In this document: positions 28,293-36,432 of the stretch, piece after piece | Layout: the number at the start of each line of letters is the position of its first letter | How positions within the stretch are numbered: the stretch's first letter is position 1 | Assembly (NCBI GenBank): GCA_011523395.1 | Contig: WTGW01000084.1 | Coordinates: 1 to 49,307, forward strand | Length of the DNA stretch: 49,307 bases | DNA from: Acidimicrobiia bacterium | Lineage (GTDB): Bacteria > Actinomycetota > Acidimicrobiia > Spongiisociales > Spongiisociaceae | Reading direction: 5' to 3' | The notes under the pieces: model-generated | The model's input: only the letters and a program-made list of their open reading frames with translations | What the model was told of the DNA's origin: nothing | Databases searched by the model: none | Position numbers and translations under genes: made by a program

Positions 28293-29546
28293 ATGCGCGC
28301 GGAGGCCCGGAGGGTGGTGGTGACCGGTATGGGCGCCATCACGCCGCTCGGTCACACGGTCGAAGACACCTGGAAGGCGGCCCTGGCCGGTGAGTCGGGG
28401 ATCGGTCCTATCACCCAGTTCGATCCTTCCGGCGTCCAAACCAAATTCGCCGGTGAGGTCCGGGGCTGGGATCCGGAACTCGTCATCCCCCGGAGGGAGG
28501 CGCGCCGGCTCGACCGCTCGGCACAGCTCTTCGTATGCGCCGCCCAGCAGGCCATGGACGACTCAGACCTCGACTTCGTGGCCGATAGTTCGGACTCCCA
28601 CCGGGCCGGGGTGGTGGTCGGATCCGGCCTCGGGGGGATGCTGTCCTTCGACAATCACATCAAGGTGATGCTGGACCGGGGGGCTTCCCGGATCAGCCCG
28701 CTGGCGGTCACGATGATCATCCCCAACGAGGCGGCCGGGGTGGCTTCCATCCGCTTCAACATGCGCGGGCCGGTGACATGCGTGGTGACGGCGTGCGCTG
28801 CATCGGCCAACGCCATCGGCGACGCCGCCGAGATAATCCGGCGGGGCGCCGCCGATGTCATGCTGGCGGGCGGAGCCGAGGCCACCATCTGCGAATTCGG
28901 CATCGGGTCCTTCAACAGCAGCAAGGCGCTCAGCACCCGTAACGAGGATCCGACCGGCGCCTCCCGCCCGTTCGATGCGGATCGGGACGGCTTCGTCATG
29001 TCGGAGGGTGGTGTGTGCGTGATACTCGAGGATCGTGAACGCGCACTCGCCAGGGGTGCCCGGATCCATGCCGAGGTGATCGGGTACGGGATGACGTCCG
29101 ATGCCCATCACGTGACCCTGCCCCGTCCGGGCGGGGAAGGGGCGGCGCGGGCGATGGAAGCTGCCCTCGCCTCGGCCGGAATGGAGCCGGGACAGCTGGA
29201 CTACATCAACGCCCACGGCACCTCGACCAAGGCCAACGACGTCACCGAGACCCAGGCGATCAAGCTGGCTCTGGGCGAGAAGGTGGCCCGGTACGTCCCG
29301 GTCTCCTCCACCAAGTCGATGACCGGACACCTGATGGGCGGTGCCGGCGCCGTGGAGTCGATCTTCTGCATCCAGGCGATCAACCACGGGATCATCCCGC
29401 CCACCATCAACTACACCACGCCCGATCCCGACTGTGACCTCGACTACGTTCCCAACGAGCCGCGCGAGGCGGAGGTTGCGTACGCCATGACCAACTCGTT
29501 CGGGTTCGGCGGGCACAACGTGGTGCTCATCTTCGGACCGGGCTAG
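28293..29546 (+). CDS. fabF: 3-oxoacyl-ACP synthase II
   Basis: RRVVVTGMGAITPLGHTVEDTWKAALAGESGIGPITQFD...TACAASANAIGDAAEIIRRGAADVMLAGG...INAHGTSTKANDVTET. Confidence 0.96.
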   Translation: MRAEARRVVVTGMGAITPLGHTVEDTWKAALAGESGIGPITQFDPSGVQTKFAGEVRGWDPELVIPRREARRLDRSAQLFVCAAQQAMDDSDLDFVADSSDSHRAGVVVGSGLGGMLSFDNHIKVMLDRGASRISPLAVTMIIPNEAAGVASIRFNMRGPVTCVVTACAASANAIGDAAEIIRRGAADVMLAGGAEATICEFGIGSFNSSKALSTRNEDPTGASRPFDADRDGFVMSEGGVCVILEDRERALARGARIHAEVIGYGMTSDAHHVTLPRPGGEGAARAMEAALASAGMEPGQLDYINAHGTSTKANDVTETQAIKLALGEKVARYVPVSSTKSMTGHLMGGAGAVESIFCIQAINHGIIPPTINYTTPDPDCDLDYVPNEPREAEVAYAMTNSFGFGGHNVVLIFGPG

Positions 29547-29690
29547 TGGCCGGTGGCTAGTGGCCAGTGGCCAGTAAGCGACCTTGGGGTAGTCGGGTTC
29601 CGTTAGCCCCTAAGCCTGGTGGGTGTGCTTGTCGTCCGTGGGTTCCAAGATCCACTGACCACTGACCACTGACCACTGACCACTGACTCA
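29544..29690 (+). repeat. Intergenic heptamer-arm element, copy 2
   Basis: TAGTGGCCGGTGGCTAGTGGCCAGTGGCCAGT left arm; core GACCTTGGGGTAGTCGGGTTCCGTTAGCCCCTAAGCCTGGTGGGT; right arm CACTGACCACTGACCACTGACCACTGACCACTGACTCA; ends contain the stop codons of fabF and of the minus-strand gene. Confidence 0.85.
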
Positions 29691-30212
29691 GGCTGTCGGC
29701 CTCCGGACCCGCAATACGATGAGGGTGATCGCCAGGCCCACGGTGCCCACCAGCGAGACCGCGGCCAGGGCGAGGAGCAGCCAGAGGACGAGGGGGATAC
29801 GCCCCATCAAGGCGCCCACGCCGAGGGCCACCGCGCCCAGCACGAAGGTAGCGCCGGCTCCGACCACCAGCCCCACCAGAGCCATGTCCCACAGGGATCC
29901 TCGCCGGCCGCGCTCGGCGCCGGGCCGGTCGCCGGCTTCCGTCTCCCGGGCATCCTGGGGGGCAGGGAGGTCACCGCCGGGTGTATCCCGGCTCTCCGAC
30001 CGCCATTCCCTCAGGGATCGGTCGGCCAGGACCACCACGATCCCGACCCCGGTGGCGGCGACGAGCGCTGACACCGCTGCGACCAGCAGGACGGACAGGG
30101 TGTCGCATGAGCTATCGAGGCATCCCACGCGGGCGACGGTCCCGCCGATGAAACCTCCGATCAGCGCGGCCAGCCCGACCGGCACCGCGAAGGTGTAGCG
30201 CAGGCGGACCAT
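29688..30212 (-). CDS. Hypothetical membrane protein (about 4 TM)
   Basis: MVRLRYTFAVPVGLAALIGGFIGGTVARVGCLDSSCDTLSVLLVAAVSALVAATGVGIVVVLADRSL...; the ORF-track extension to 30800 overlaps the next gene and is not supported. Confidence 0.7.
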   Translation of the reverse strand: MVRLRYTFAVPVGLAALIGGFIGGTVARVGCLDSSCDTLSVLLVAAVSALVAATGVGIVVVLADRSLREWRSESRDTPGGDLPAPQDARETEAGDRPGAERGRRGSLWDMALVGLVVGAGATFVLGAVALGVGALMGRIPLVLWLLLALAAVSLVGTVGLAITLIVLRVRRPTA

Positions 30213-30214
30213 CC

Positions 30215-30976
30215 TCAGTCGGGCTCGTCCAGGGGCCGGCCCGATCGGCTGTAGCCGGCCGCCTCCATGAGCCCCGGCGGGGTCACTTCGGGCAGGATCG
30301 ATACGGACTTGCCCCGTCGTGGCTGCGGAGGTTCGGTGGCCATACGGGCGTCCGGCGTCCACGCCAGGTAGGTGAGCACCGCGGAAGCCGCTACCAGCAA
30401 CGCCGCCGCCCAGGGGGCCAGCCCGAGCGAGGCGAGGACGCCCAGCGGCAGGACGCCCAGCCGGACCACCCAGAGGGATCCGCTGACGGCCCGGGCGTAG
30501 GCCCATCCCGCCACCAGCCCGAACCCCACCAGGACCCAGCCGCCGACCGTGACCTCGGGCGCTCCCAACCGGCCGGTGATACCAGGTATCCACACCAGGC
30601 CGAGCGCCAGGACCGTGGCCACCGTAGGTACTCGGTCCGGCTTCACCGGATGGAACCACTCGTCGAGCGACCGTGTCCACGCCAGCCCGGCTCCCGCCGC
30701 GCCGGTCGACAGCGCCAGACCCCAGAGGACGCCGATCGGCGTCAGGAGGGCCGTCAGCGCCCAGCCGGCTCCGACCACGGTGAGCGCGGTGCGGACCCAT
30801 CGTCCTGGCGACAGGAGCATGGCGACTACGAGCACCGCGGCCTCGATCACGAGCCCGATGGTCACCAGCGAGGCGGCGCCGGCTTCCCAGGGTGACGTTC
30901 CGAACAGGACCTGAGCGGCCCAGAGCAGCCCGCTCAGGAGGACGAGAAGCGCCGCCAGCGGCACCCTATACGGCAT
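30215..30976 (-). CDS. Hypothetical polytopic membrane protein
   Basis: MPYRVPLAALLVLLSGLLWAAQVLFGTSPWEAGAASLVTIGLVIEAAVLVVAMLL...; repeated hydrophobic segments. Confidence 0.7.
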   Translation of the reverse strand: MPYRVPLAALLVLLSGLLWAAQVLFGTSPWEAGAASLVTIGLVIEAAVLVVAMLLSPGRWVRTALTVVGAGWALTALLTPIGVLWGLALSTGAAGAGLAWTRSLDEWFHPVKPDRVPTVATVLALGLVWIPGITGRLGAPEVTVGGWVLVGFGLVAGWAYARAVSGSLWVVRLGVLPLGVLASLGLAPWAAALLVAASAVLTYLAWTPDARMATEPPQPRRGKSVSILPEVTPPGLMEAAGYSRSGRPLDEPD

Positions 30977-31024
30977 GGCCCCATTGTGGCGCACCTGTGG
31001 GCCGAACAGAAGCCGACCGGTACG

Positions 31025-31603
31025 ATGACCGCCGTGGTAGCGAGATACGAGGGTGAGTGGCCCGGAGAGGCCGTCTTCTGTCCTGCTTGCGGGGCCGAAC
31101 TCGACCGGGCCGAGATGTACGGCCGGGAGCGAGGGGTGTGCCCGGACTGTGGCCGCATCGAGTTCCGGGCCCCGCAGCTGGCGGCCGCGGTACTCCTGCG
31201 GGACCATGCCGGCCGGGTGCTTCTGGTCGAGCGCGGGCCGGGCGCCACCCGGTCCGGGCGCTGGTCGATCCCGGCCGGCTACGTGGACTACGGCGAGGAT
31301 GTGCGCGATGCCGCCGCGCGGGAGCTTCTTGAGGAGACCGGTCTGGTCGCGACGATAGGCCCCCCGGTGTTCGTGGCCACCAACTTCCACGATCCGGCCA
31401 AGGTGAGCGTGTGCATCTGGTTCGCCGGTACCGCAACGGACGGGGAGATGGTCGCGGGGTCGGACGCCTCCGACATCGGCTGGTTCGCGCTGGATGACCT
31501 TCCCGAGTTGGCGTTCGAGACGGACACCGCCCTGATCGAGCAACTCCGCACCGGAGATGTGGTCAGTGTTCAGTGGTCAGTGAATGTTGAAATACGGGAA
31601 TGA
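31025..31603 (+). CDS. NUDIX hydrolase with N-terminal zinc ribbon
   Basis: FCPACGAELDRAEMYGRERGVCPDCGRIEFRAPQLAAAVLLRDHAGRVLLVERGPGATRSGRWSIPAGYVDYGEDVRDAAARELLEETG. Confidence 0.93.
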   Translation: MTAVVARYEGEWPGEAVFCPACGAELDRAEMYGRERGVCPDCGRIEFRAPQLAAAVLLRDHAGRVLLVERGPGATRSGRWSIPAGYVDYGEDVRDAAARELLEETGLVATIGPPVFVATNFHDPAKVSVCIWFAGTATDGEMVAGSDASDIGWFALDDLPELAFETDTALIEQLRTGDVVSVQWSVNVEIRE

Positions 31604-31697
31604 TGCGGGTAACCCAAGAGGCTCAAGGGCTGCAACGAAGTTGACCACCTCGGGGTCACCCACTGGCCACTGGCAACCGGCCACTGGCCACTATTCA
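31559..31697 (-). repeat. Intergenic heptamer-arm element, copy 3 (inverted relative to copies 1 and 2)
   Basis: Minus strand TGAATAGTGGCCAGTGGCCGGTTGCCAGTGGCCAGTGG...GACCCCGAGGTGGTCAACTTCGTTGCAGCCCTTGAGCCTCTTGGGTT...TTCACTGACCACTGAACACTGACCAC. Confidence 0.82.
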
Positions 31698-32327
31698 GAA
31701 GTCGGTGGTAGTACGGGTCGTCCTACCTGCTTCGGTTGGGGCTACTCGAGAGGCTTGGCGCCATCCTTCGGATCGTGCCAGGCTGATCACCTCGCAATGG
31801 CGAGGCTTGTCCTTGTGGAGCCGGCCCAGGTGCCGCCCGGTCAGCTGCAGCCGGGCAGCCTGGATCGGATCCTGGTGGGACACCACCACGACCTCCTGTC
31901 CGGGATGGCGATCGGCCAGGTCATCGACCGCTCTCCCGACCCGGAGGGCGAGCTCCGTCACCGATTCGGGAGCGAAGTCCAGGGCAACGGGATCTCTCAG
32001 GTAGGCGCCCAACTCCCCGGGGAAGTGGATGTCCAGATCCGCCCAGGGCAGGCCGGCCCACCTGCACATCAGTGCCCACTCGGTCACCTCCGGCAGCACG
32101 AGCGGCTCGAGCCCGTGAGGTAGGGCGATGGCATGCGCTGTCTCGCGGGCCCGATCGAGCGGCGAGGCGTAGACGGCGGTGATCGGATGCGCGGCCAGAT
32201 GGGCACTCGCCCAGGTCGCCTGGCGCCGGCCCATGTCGCTCAGCCCGAAGCCGGCCAGGTCGGCGTACACCACTTGGTCAGGGTTGTCGACCTCGCCGTG
32301 CCTGACCAGATGCACAACCGATGACAT
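31695..32327 (-). CDS. Histidine phosphatase (phosphoglycerate mutase) family protein
   Basis: MSSVVHLVRHGEVDNPDQVVYADLAGFGLSDMGRRQATWASAHLAAHPITAVYASPLDRARETAHAIA. Confidence 0.93.
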   Translation of the reverse strand: MSSVVHLVRHGEVDNPDQVVYADLAGFGLSDMGRRQATWASAHLAAHPITAVYASPLDRARETAHAIALPHGLEPLVLPEVTEWALMCRWAGLPWADLDIHFPGELGAYLRDPVALDFAPESVTELALRVGRAVDDLADRHPGQEVVVVSHQDPIQAARLQLTGRHLGRLHKDKPRHCEVISLARSEGWRQASRVAPTEAGRTTRTTTDF

Positions 32328-32509
32328 CGACCCAGCGTAATGCCCGATCCGCTCCGGACCTCCGCGCACCAGGAGGCGTACCCCGTGAATACGGTGTGAA
32401 CACGGGGCGTGGTTCTTTCACGCTCTCCGATGGTCTCTCGACTTCGTGGTCCCTGAGCATCGTTGTAGCACGGGTCGGACTGTCGGCGACGCAGCGAATC
32501 GGGCTTGCG

Positions 32510-32515
32510 TATACT
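32510..32515 (+). promoter_or_regulatory. -10 element (TATACT) upstream of the DUF3040 gene
   Basis: gcttgcgTATACTgcatgg. Confidence 0.4.
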
Positions 32516-32548
32516 GCATGGCGATGGACACGGACCGGAGCAGCTTCG

Positions 32549-32881
32549 ATGCCCTTGAATGAGCGGGAGCAGCAGATCCTCGACGAGATCGAGCGCCAGT
32601 TTCAAGCCGAAGACCCGGAGTTCACCAAACGCACTTCCTCGTTGAACCGCATTCCCCAGTGGTATCTACGCGTAGCGGTTGCCGGAGTCGTTATCGGCTC
32701 GCTGGTCCTACTCGTCACCTTTTCCTTCAACACCGTGCTTGCGGTGGGGGGGTTCTGCGTCCTGCTGCTGTCGACGGCGACTCTGATCCGCATCCTCCGG
32801 CTAACGACCCGGGTGCCGGGTCAGCCGATGCGGGATTTTCTGCCGAATGGCCGAAACTCCCGCTGGCCATTTGGGCGCTGA
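32549..32881 (+). CDS. DUF3040 family membrane protein
   Basis: MPLNEREQQILDEIERQFQAEDPEFTKR...VAVAGVVIGSLVLLVTFSFNTVLAVGGFCVLLLSTATLI. Confidence 0.82.
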   Translation: MPLNEREQQILDEIERQFQAEDPEFTKRTSSLNRIPQWYLRVAVAGVVIGSLVLLVTFSFNTVLAVGGFCVLLLSTATLIRILRLTTRVPGQPMRDFLPNGRNSRWPFGR

Positions 32882-33011
32882 GCGCTCGTACAGGTTAGGA
32901 TTCGCGGACCCCTCGCGGCGGAGGCTTCGACCAATTGAGCTTGACATCGCAGTTGCCTCTGCCAGGTTGCGGGCACGGTACGACACGGCTTAAGAGACTC
33001 CGGTAGCACTG

Positions 33012-33530
33012 GTGCCCCGGAGATCCCAGGGAGATAAGTTGTTGCAAGAAGGCTTCAATTCCGAGGATGCCTCGAGACTGACCGGAGCCACCCCATCCCA
33101 ACTTCGATACTGGGACAAGCTGCGCCTGGTGCAGCCCTCCATCCAGGGCACGGAGGGTCGTCCGGGGAAGCGGAGGAAGTACTCGTTCCGGGACCTGGTG
33201 ATGCTGCGGGTGGTGGTCACGCTCAAGGCCAACGGTCTGTCGCTCCAGCGGATCGGGCGGGCTTGGAACTACCTGCAGCGGCAGGGGGTCGATCCGAGGG
33301 ACGTGAAGCTCGTGACCGACGGTGGAACCCTCTTCTCTGTTGAGACCGACAACTTGCTGGATCTCCTCCAGGAAGGTCAGCTTGCCTTCTTCATGGAGTT
33401 GGAGGAGTTGACCCGCAAGGTCGACGAGGACAAGACGCACTTCGAGCTGAATCGAGACCAGTTCCTGCACCACGTCGGGAAGAGCCTTCGATCCGTCCAG
33501 GACCAACTCGACGAGGCTGTCGGGACCTGA
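33012..33530 (+). CDS. MerR family transcriptional regulator
   Basis: EGFNSEDASRLTGATPSQLRYWDKLRLVQPSIQGTEGRPGKRRKYSFRDLVMLRVVVTLKANGLSLQRI. Confidence 0.88.
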   Translation: MPRRSQGDKLLQEGFNSEDASRLTGATPSQLRYWDKLRLVQPSIQGTEGRPGKRRKYSFRDLVMLRVVVTLKANGLSLQRIGRAWNYLQRQGVDPRDVKLVTDGGTLFSVETDNLLDLLQEGQLAFFMELEELTRKVDEDKTHFELNRDQFLHHVGKSLRSVQDQLDEAVGT

Positions 33531-33535
33531 GAGCC

Positions 33536-33802
33536 GTGCCTGGCAGCTACGTGGCCGGGCGAATGGGCACCATATTCGTCAGGGTGGCGGTCCGCCATCC
33601 GTCCCTTGCCTGGGAGGCGATCCGGTTGGCTGCGGCGACGGCCGCTCCCGGCTGGTTCAGGAAGGCGCCGTTCGTGCCCCGGCCGGAGCCCGGTTACCTC
33701 GGCTGGCGCATGCTGACCGCCTACGGCCGGCCCGATGCCATCCCCACGGAGAGGGAGGTGGAGGAGTTTCTCCGGTGGCGCCGAGCCCTGCGCCGACGTT
33801 AG
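33536..33802 (+). CDS. Small hypothetical protein (88 aa)
   Basis: MPGSYVAGRMGTIFVRVAVRHPSLAWEAIRLAAATAAPGWFRKAPFVPRPEPGYLGWRMLTAYGRPDAIPTEREVEEFLRWRRALRRR; 5 nt after the MerR gene. Confidence 0.65.
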   Translation: MPGSYVAGRMGTIFVRVAVRHPSLAWEAIRLAAATAAPGWFRKAPFVPRPEPGYLGWRMLTAYGRPDAIPTEREVEEFLRWRRALRRR

Positions 33803-33861
33803 TTTCTAGTCTCTAGTTTCTAGTCTCTAGTTTCATGCTATTAACTATCAACTAACAATTA
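33800..33861. repeat. Short heptamer arrays at a convergent junction (different heptamer)
   Basis: TAG TTTCTAG TCTCTAG TTTCTAG TCTCTAG TTTCATG and TTAACTA TCAACTA ACAATTA, period 7; includes the stop codons of both flanking genes. Confidence 0.75.
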
Positions 33862-34434
33862 GTAGCTAGGACTGTTGCCCGGCTTCCATTTGATGGAGCA
33901 CCCCATGGAGGGATACTGACTCCCGGTTACGGGCCGCTCCTCTAGGACGGCGTCCAGGGCGGCTCGCAAGTCCTCCCCGGTGACCGGTACACCCGACCCC
34001 GGCCGTGATCGGTCGAACTGTCCTCGATAGACGAGGGTCCGCTCCGGGCCGAAGAGGAAGAAGTCCGGAGTGCAGGTCGCCGTGTAGCTCTTGGCCACTT
34101 CCTGGGTCTCGTCATACAGCACCGGGAACCGGTAGCCGCGCCGGCGCGCCACCCTCCCGAGCAGGTCGGGCGCGTCGTCCGGATAGTTCTCGGCGTCGTT
34201 GGCGCTGATTCCGACGATGGCCACGTCGGCTTCGGCGTAGTCCCGGCCGAACTCGGCGAGACCCTGCTGGATGTGGACCACGTACGGGCAGTGGTTACAG
34301 ATGAACATGACCACCAGCGCCTTGCTACCGGCAACGTCATGGAGGCTGAGCCGGGCGCCGCTCACCGTGTCCGGAAGGTCGAAGCCGGGCGCCGGGGTTC
34401 CCAGCGCGAGCATCGCGGATGTTGCTGCGGGCAT
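33859..34434 (-). CDS. Thioredoxin-like / AhpC-TSA family protein
   Basis: LGTPAPGFDLPDTVSGARLSLHDVAGSKALVVMFICNHCPYVVHIQQGLAEFGRDYAEADVAIVGISAND. Confidence 0.9.
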   Translation of the reverse strand: MPAATSAMLALGTPAPGFDLPDTVSGARLSLHDVAGSKALVVMFICNHCPYVVHIQQGLAEFGRDYAEADVAIVGISANDAENYPDDAPDLLGRVARRRGYRFPVLYDETQEVAKSYTATCTPDFFLFGPERTLVYRGQFDRSRPGSGVPVTGEDLRAALDAVLEERPVTGSQYPSMGCSIKWKPGNSPSY

Positions 34435-34498
34435 GTCGGTTTACCTCGATCTCAAGGGGTCGGCAAGGTTATCACGGGCGCCGACCGTCCCCGGCCCG

Positions 34499-35005
34499 TC
34501 AGGCCGGCTCGGCCAGGAGGTAGGGGACCCATTGCGGGTCCCTGGACTTGCTCAGGGCGGCGTACAGCCATCCCTGGTAGCTGGGTGTGACCGGGGTCCG
34601 GGTTAGCTTGAGGCCGGCCTGCTCGGGCAGCCGGCTTCCCTTCCGGACATTGCAGCGCCGGCAGCAGGCCACCACGTTCTCCCACGTATGCTTGCCGCCC
34701 CGGGCCTTGGGCACCACGTGATCGAGGCTCTCGGCGGGCGAGCGGCAGTACTGGCACCGGTGGTGGTCACGGGCGAAGACCGCAGTCCTGGTGAGCGGGA
34801 CGCGGCGGTGGTAGGGGACCTTCACGTAGTCGCGCAGCCGGACCACGGAGGGGACCTCGAACTTGTGGTCCGCGCTCCTCCATACCAGGTTGGTGGCGGC
34901 CACGGTGTCCGCCTTGGAGCGCAGTACCAGCACTATGGCGCGCCGGGCGCTCACGATGGAAAGCGGCTCGTAAGTTGCGTTCAGAACCAGTGCTCGCTCT
35001 GCCAA
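34499..35005 (-). CDS. HNH endonuclease
   Basis: ALVLNATYEPLSIVSARRAIVLVLRSKAD...FARDHHRCQYCRSPAESLDHVVPKARGGKHTWENVVACCRRCNVRKGSRLPEQAG. Confidence 0.92.
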   Translation of the reverse strand: MAERALVLNATYEPLSIVSARRAIVLVLRSKADTVAATNLVWRSADHKFEVPSVVRLRDYVKVPYHRRVPLTRTAVFARDHHRCQYCRSPAESLDHVVPKARGGKHTWENVVACCRRCNVRKGSRLPEQAGLKLTRTPVTPSYQGWLYAALSKSRDPQWVPYLLAEPA

Positions 35006-35118
35006 CCGGATACCTCTTCAGCTCGGGGTAACCATACCAAGCCGGCGGGGCTGCTTTCGGGCCCGTGGGACGTGTACGGGAGGGCGGCTCGGAACGCCCG
35101 CCCCGGCTATCGGCGCTG

Positions 35119-35568
35119 CTAGCCGGACCCGGCGCAGGAGGCGCAGACGCCTTCGATCTCGAAGGAATGGCCGGCGGCCGTGAACCCCTTCTCCTCGGTC
35201 GCCGCCGACACCAGCGAGTCGATTATCGACTCGGTGTGCTCGGTCAACTCGATGTCGTCGATGGTTCCACATGACCGGCATATCAGGTGGTGGTGATGCC
35301 CCATCAGCCACTCCGCCAGCTCGTAGCGGATGTTCCCGCCCCTGCCATGGTGGGGGACCAGGATGCCGAGGTCGGACATGGTCGTCAGCGTGCGGTATAT
35401 CGAGGACATGGGCACCGCTTCCTCCAGGTCCCTGTGCAGATCCCGGGCCGAGCGCGGGCCGTCGGATTGCTGCAAGGCCTGGACGAGGAGACGCCGTCCC
35501 TTGGTATAGCGGACCTCGGCCGAATTGAGACGCAACATCACCTGTTGCTCGATCTGTGAGGTCGCCAT
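35119..35568 (-). CDS. Fur family transcriptional regulator
   Basis: VRYTKGRRLLVQALQQSDGPRSARDLHRDLEEAVPMSSIYRTLTTMSDLGIL...ELAEWLMGHHHHLICRSCGTIDDIEL...CASCAGSG. Confidence 0.92.
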   Translation of the reverse strand: MATSQIEQQVMLRLNSAEVRYTKGRRLLVQALQQSDGPRSARDLHRDLEEAVPMSSIYRTLTTMSDLGILVPHHGRGGNIRYELAEWLMGHHHHLICRSCGTIDDIELTEHTESIIDSLVSAATEEKGFTAAGHSFEIEGVCASCAGSG

Positions 35569-35795
35569 GGGGTCCTCAGGGGATTAGCCGGCCGGTTCTC
35601 TCGGGTGGTGCTAGGCCGGAGCGACCGTTGCCGTTCCGCGCATCTCGACACCGGTTCTCATCCTAGCCCGCGGGGCTTCGGCCCTTCCCGGGCGCCTTCT
35701 CAACGCCGAGCGGGCGGTACGCCCGGCCGATCCGGGCGTGCATGACCCACCGATTTCCCGCTGGTGTCAATTTGTGTAAGAATGGTGTCGTCGAG

Positions 35796-35810
35796 TGGGA
35801 GGAAGTGGTA
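35796..35810 (+). promoter_or_regulatory. Candidate MraZ operator (TGGGA-N5-TGGTA)
   Basis: agTGGGAggaagTGGTAg about 55 nt upstream of mraZ. Confidence 0.45.
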
Positions 35811-35863
35811 GACTTCGACTCCCAGTCCTCTGATCGACAGCGGACGGTACTACGAGCGGAGCG

Positions 35864-36313
35864 ATGAAGGAACGGCGCCAGGAGTTTCTAGGCGAGTTGT
35901 CGCGGAAAGTCGACGGCAAGGGTCGCGTGGTGCTGCCGGCCGAATACCGCGATCTGCTTGACGGCGACTTCTACGTGACCAGGGGTCGAGACCGCTGCCT
36001 GTACGTGTTTCCGTGGGAGGTGTGGCAGAAGAGAAAGAGAGCACTCGGGGAGCTCGACGAGGCCAGTGCCGCGGGTCGGGCCGAGGTCAGGGCCTTCTTC
36101 TCGGGCGCCACCCGGCCCGAGCTGGACTCGGCCGGTCGGGTACAGCTCTCGATGCGGTTGCGCGAGTATGCCGGGCTCTCACAGGACGTGATCTTCGTAG
36201 GCGCGGGCGAGTACGCAGAGATATGGGCCGCGGAGGCGTGGGCCCGCTACCAGCCATCGGCCATGGCGGCCTATTCCGGAGGACAGGAGGAATCACCCCA
36301 GATCGACGACTGA
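35864..36313 (+). CDS. mraZ: Transcriptional regulator MraZ
   Basis: FLGELSRKVDGKGRVVLPAEYRDLLDGDFYVTRGRDRCLYVFPWEVW...SGATRPELDSAGRVQLSMRLREYAGL. Confidence 0.95.
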   Translation: MKERRQEFLGELSRKVDGKGRVVLPAEYRDLLDGDFYVTRGRDRCLYVFPWEVWQKRKRALGELDEASAAGRAEVRAFFSGATRPELDSAGRVQLSMRLREYAGLSQDVIFVGAGEYAEIWAAEAWARYQPSAMAAYSGGQEESPQIDD

Positions 36314-36337
36314 CACGAGACAACCCCCACCGGCACG

Positions 36338-36409
36338 ATGACCTGCTCATTGCCAGCCCTCCGGACACCCATTGGATTGTCCCTACTCCGCCCGCAGTCC
36401 CTTAGGTAA
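36338..36409 (+). CDS. Possible upstream ORF (23 aa) in the rsmH leader
   Basis: ATG...TAA: MTCSLPALRTPIGLSLLRPQSLR*; spans the left arm of the hairpin; no obvious Shine-Dalgarno. Confidence 0.3.
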   Translation: MTCSLPALRTPIGLSLLRPQSLR

Positions 36410-36432
36410 GAAAGCATCGGAGGGCTGGCAAT
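36349..36432 (+). promoter_or_regulatory. Long hairpin sequestering the rsmH ribosome-binding site and start codon
   Basis: ATTGCCAGCCCTCCG (36349-36363) and CGGAGGGCTGGCAAT (36418-36432) are perfect 15-bp reverse complements; the right arm includes GGAGG and the first two bases of ATG 36431. Confidence 0.75.

Noticed and set aside
29544-29690. Heptamer arrays as a possible mini-CRISPR
   Set aside because: Units are 7 nt, directly contiguous with no spacers, and no cas genes are nearby.
29557-29892. Minus-strand ORF encoding ...SLSQWSVVSGQWSVDL...
   Set aside because: The repeated peptide is just a translation of the heptamer array; treated as a non-coding repeat, not a gene.
30213-30800. 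N-terminal extension of the 29688-30800 ORF
   Set aside because: Overlaps the membrane protein gene 30215-30976 in another frame; MVRLRYTFAVPVG at 30212 is the plausible start.
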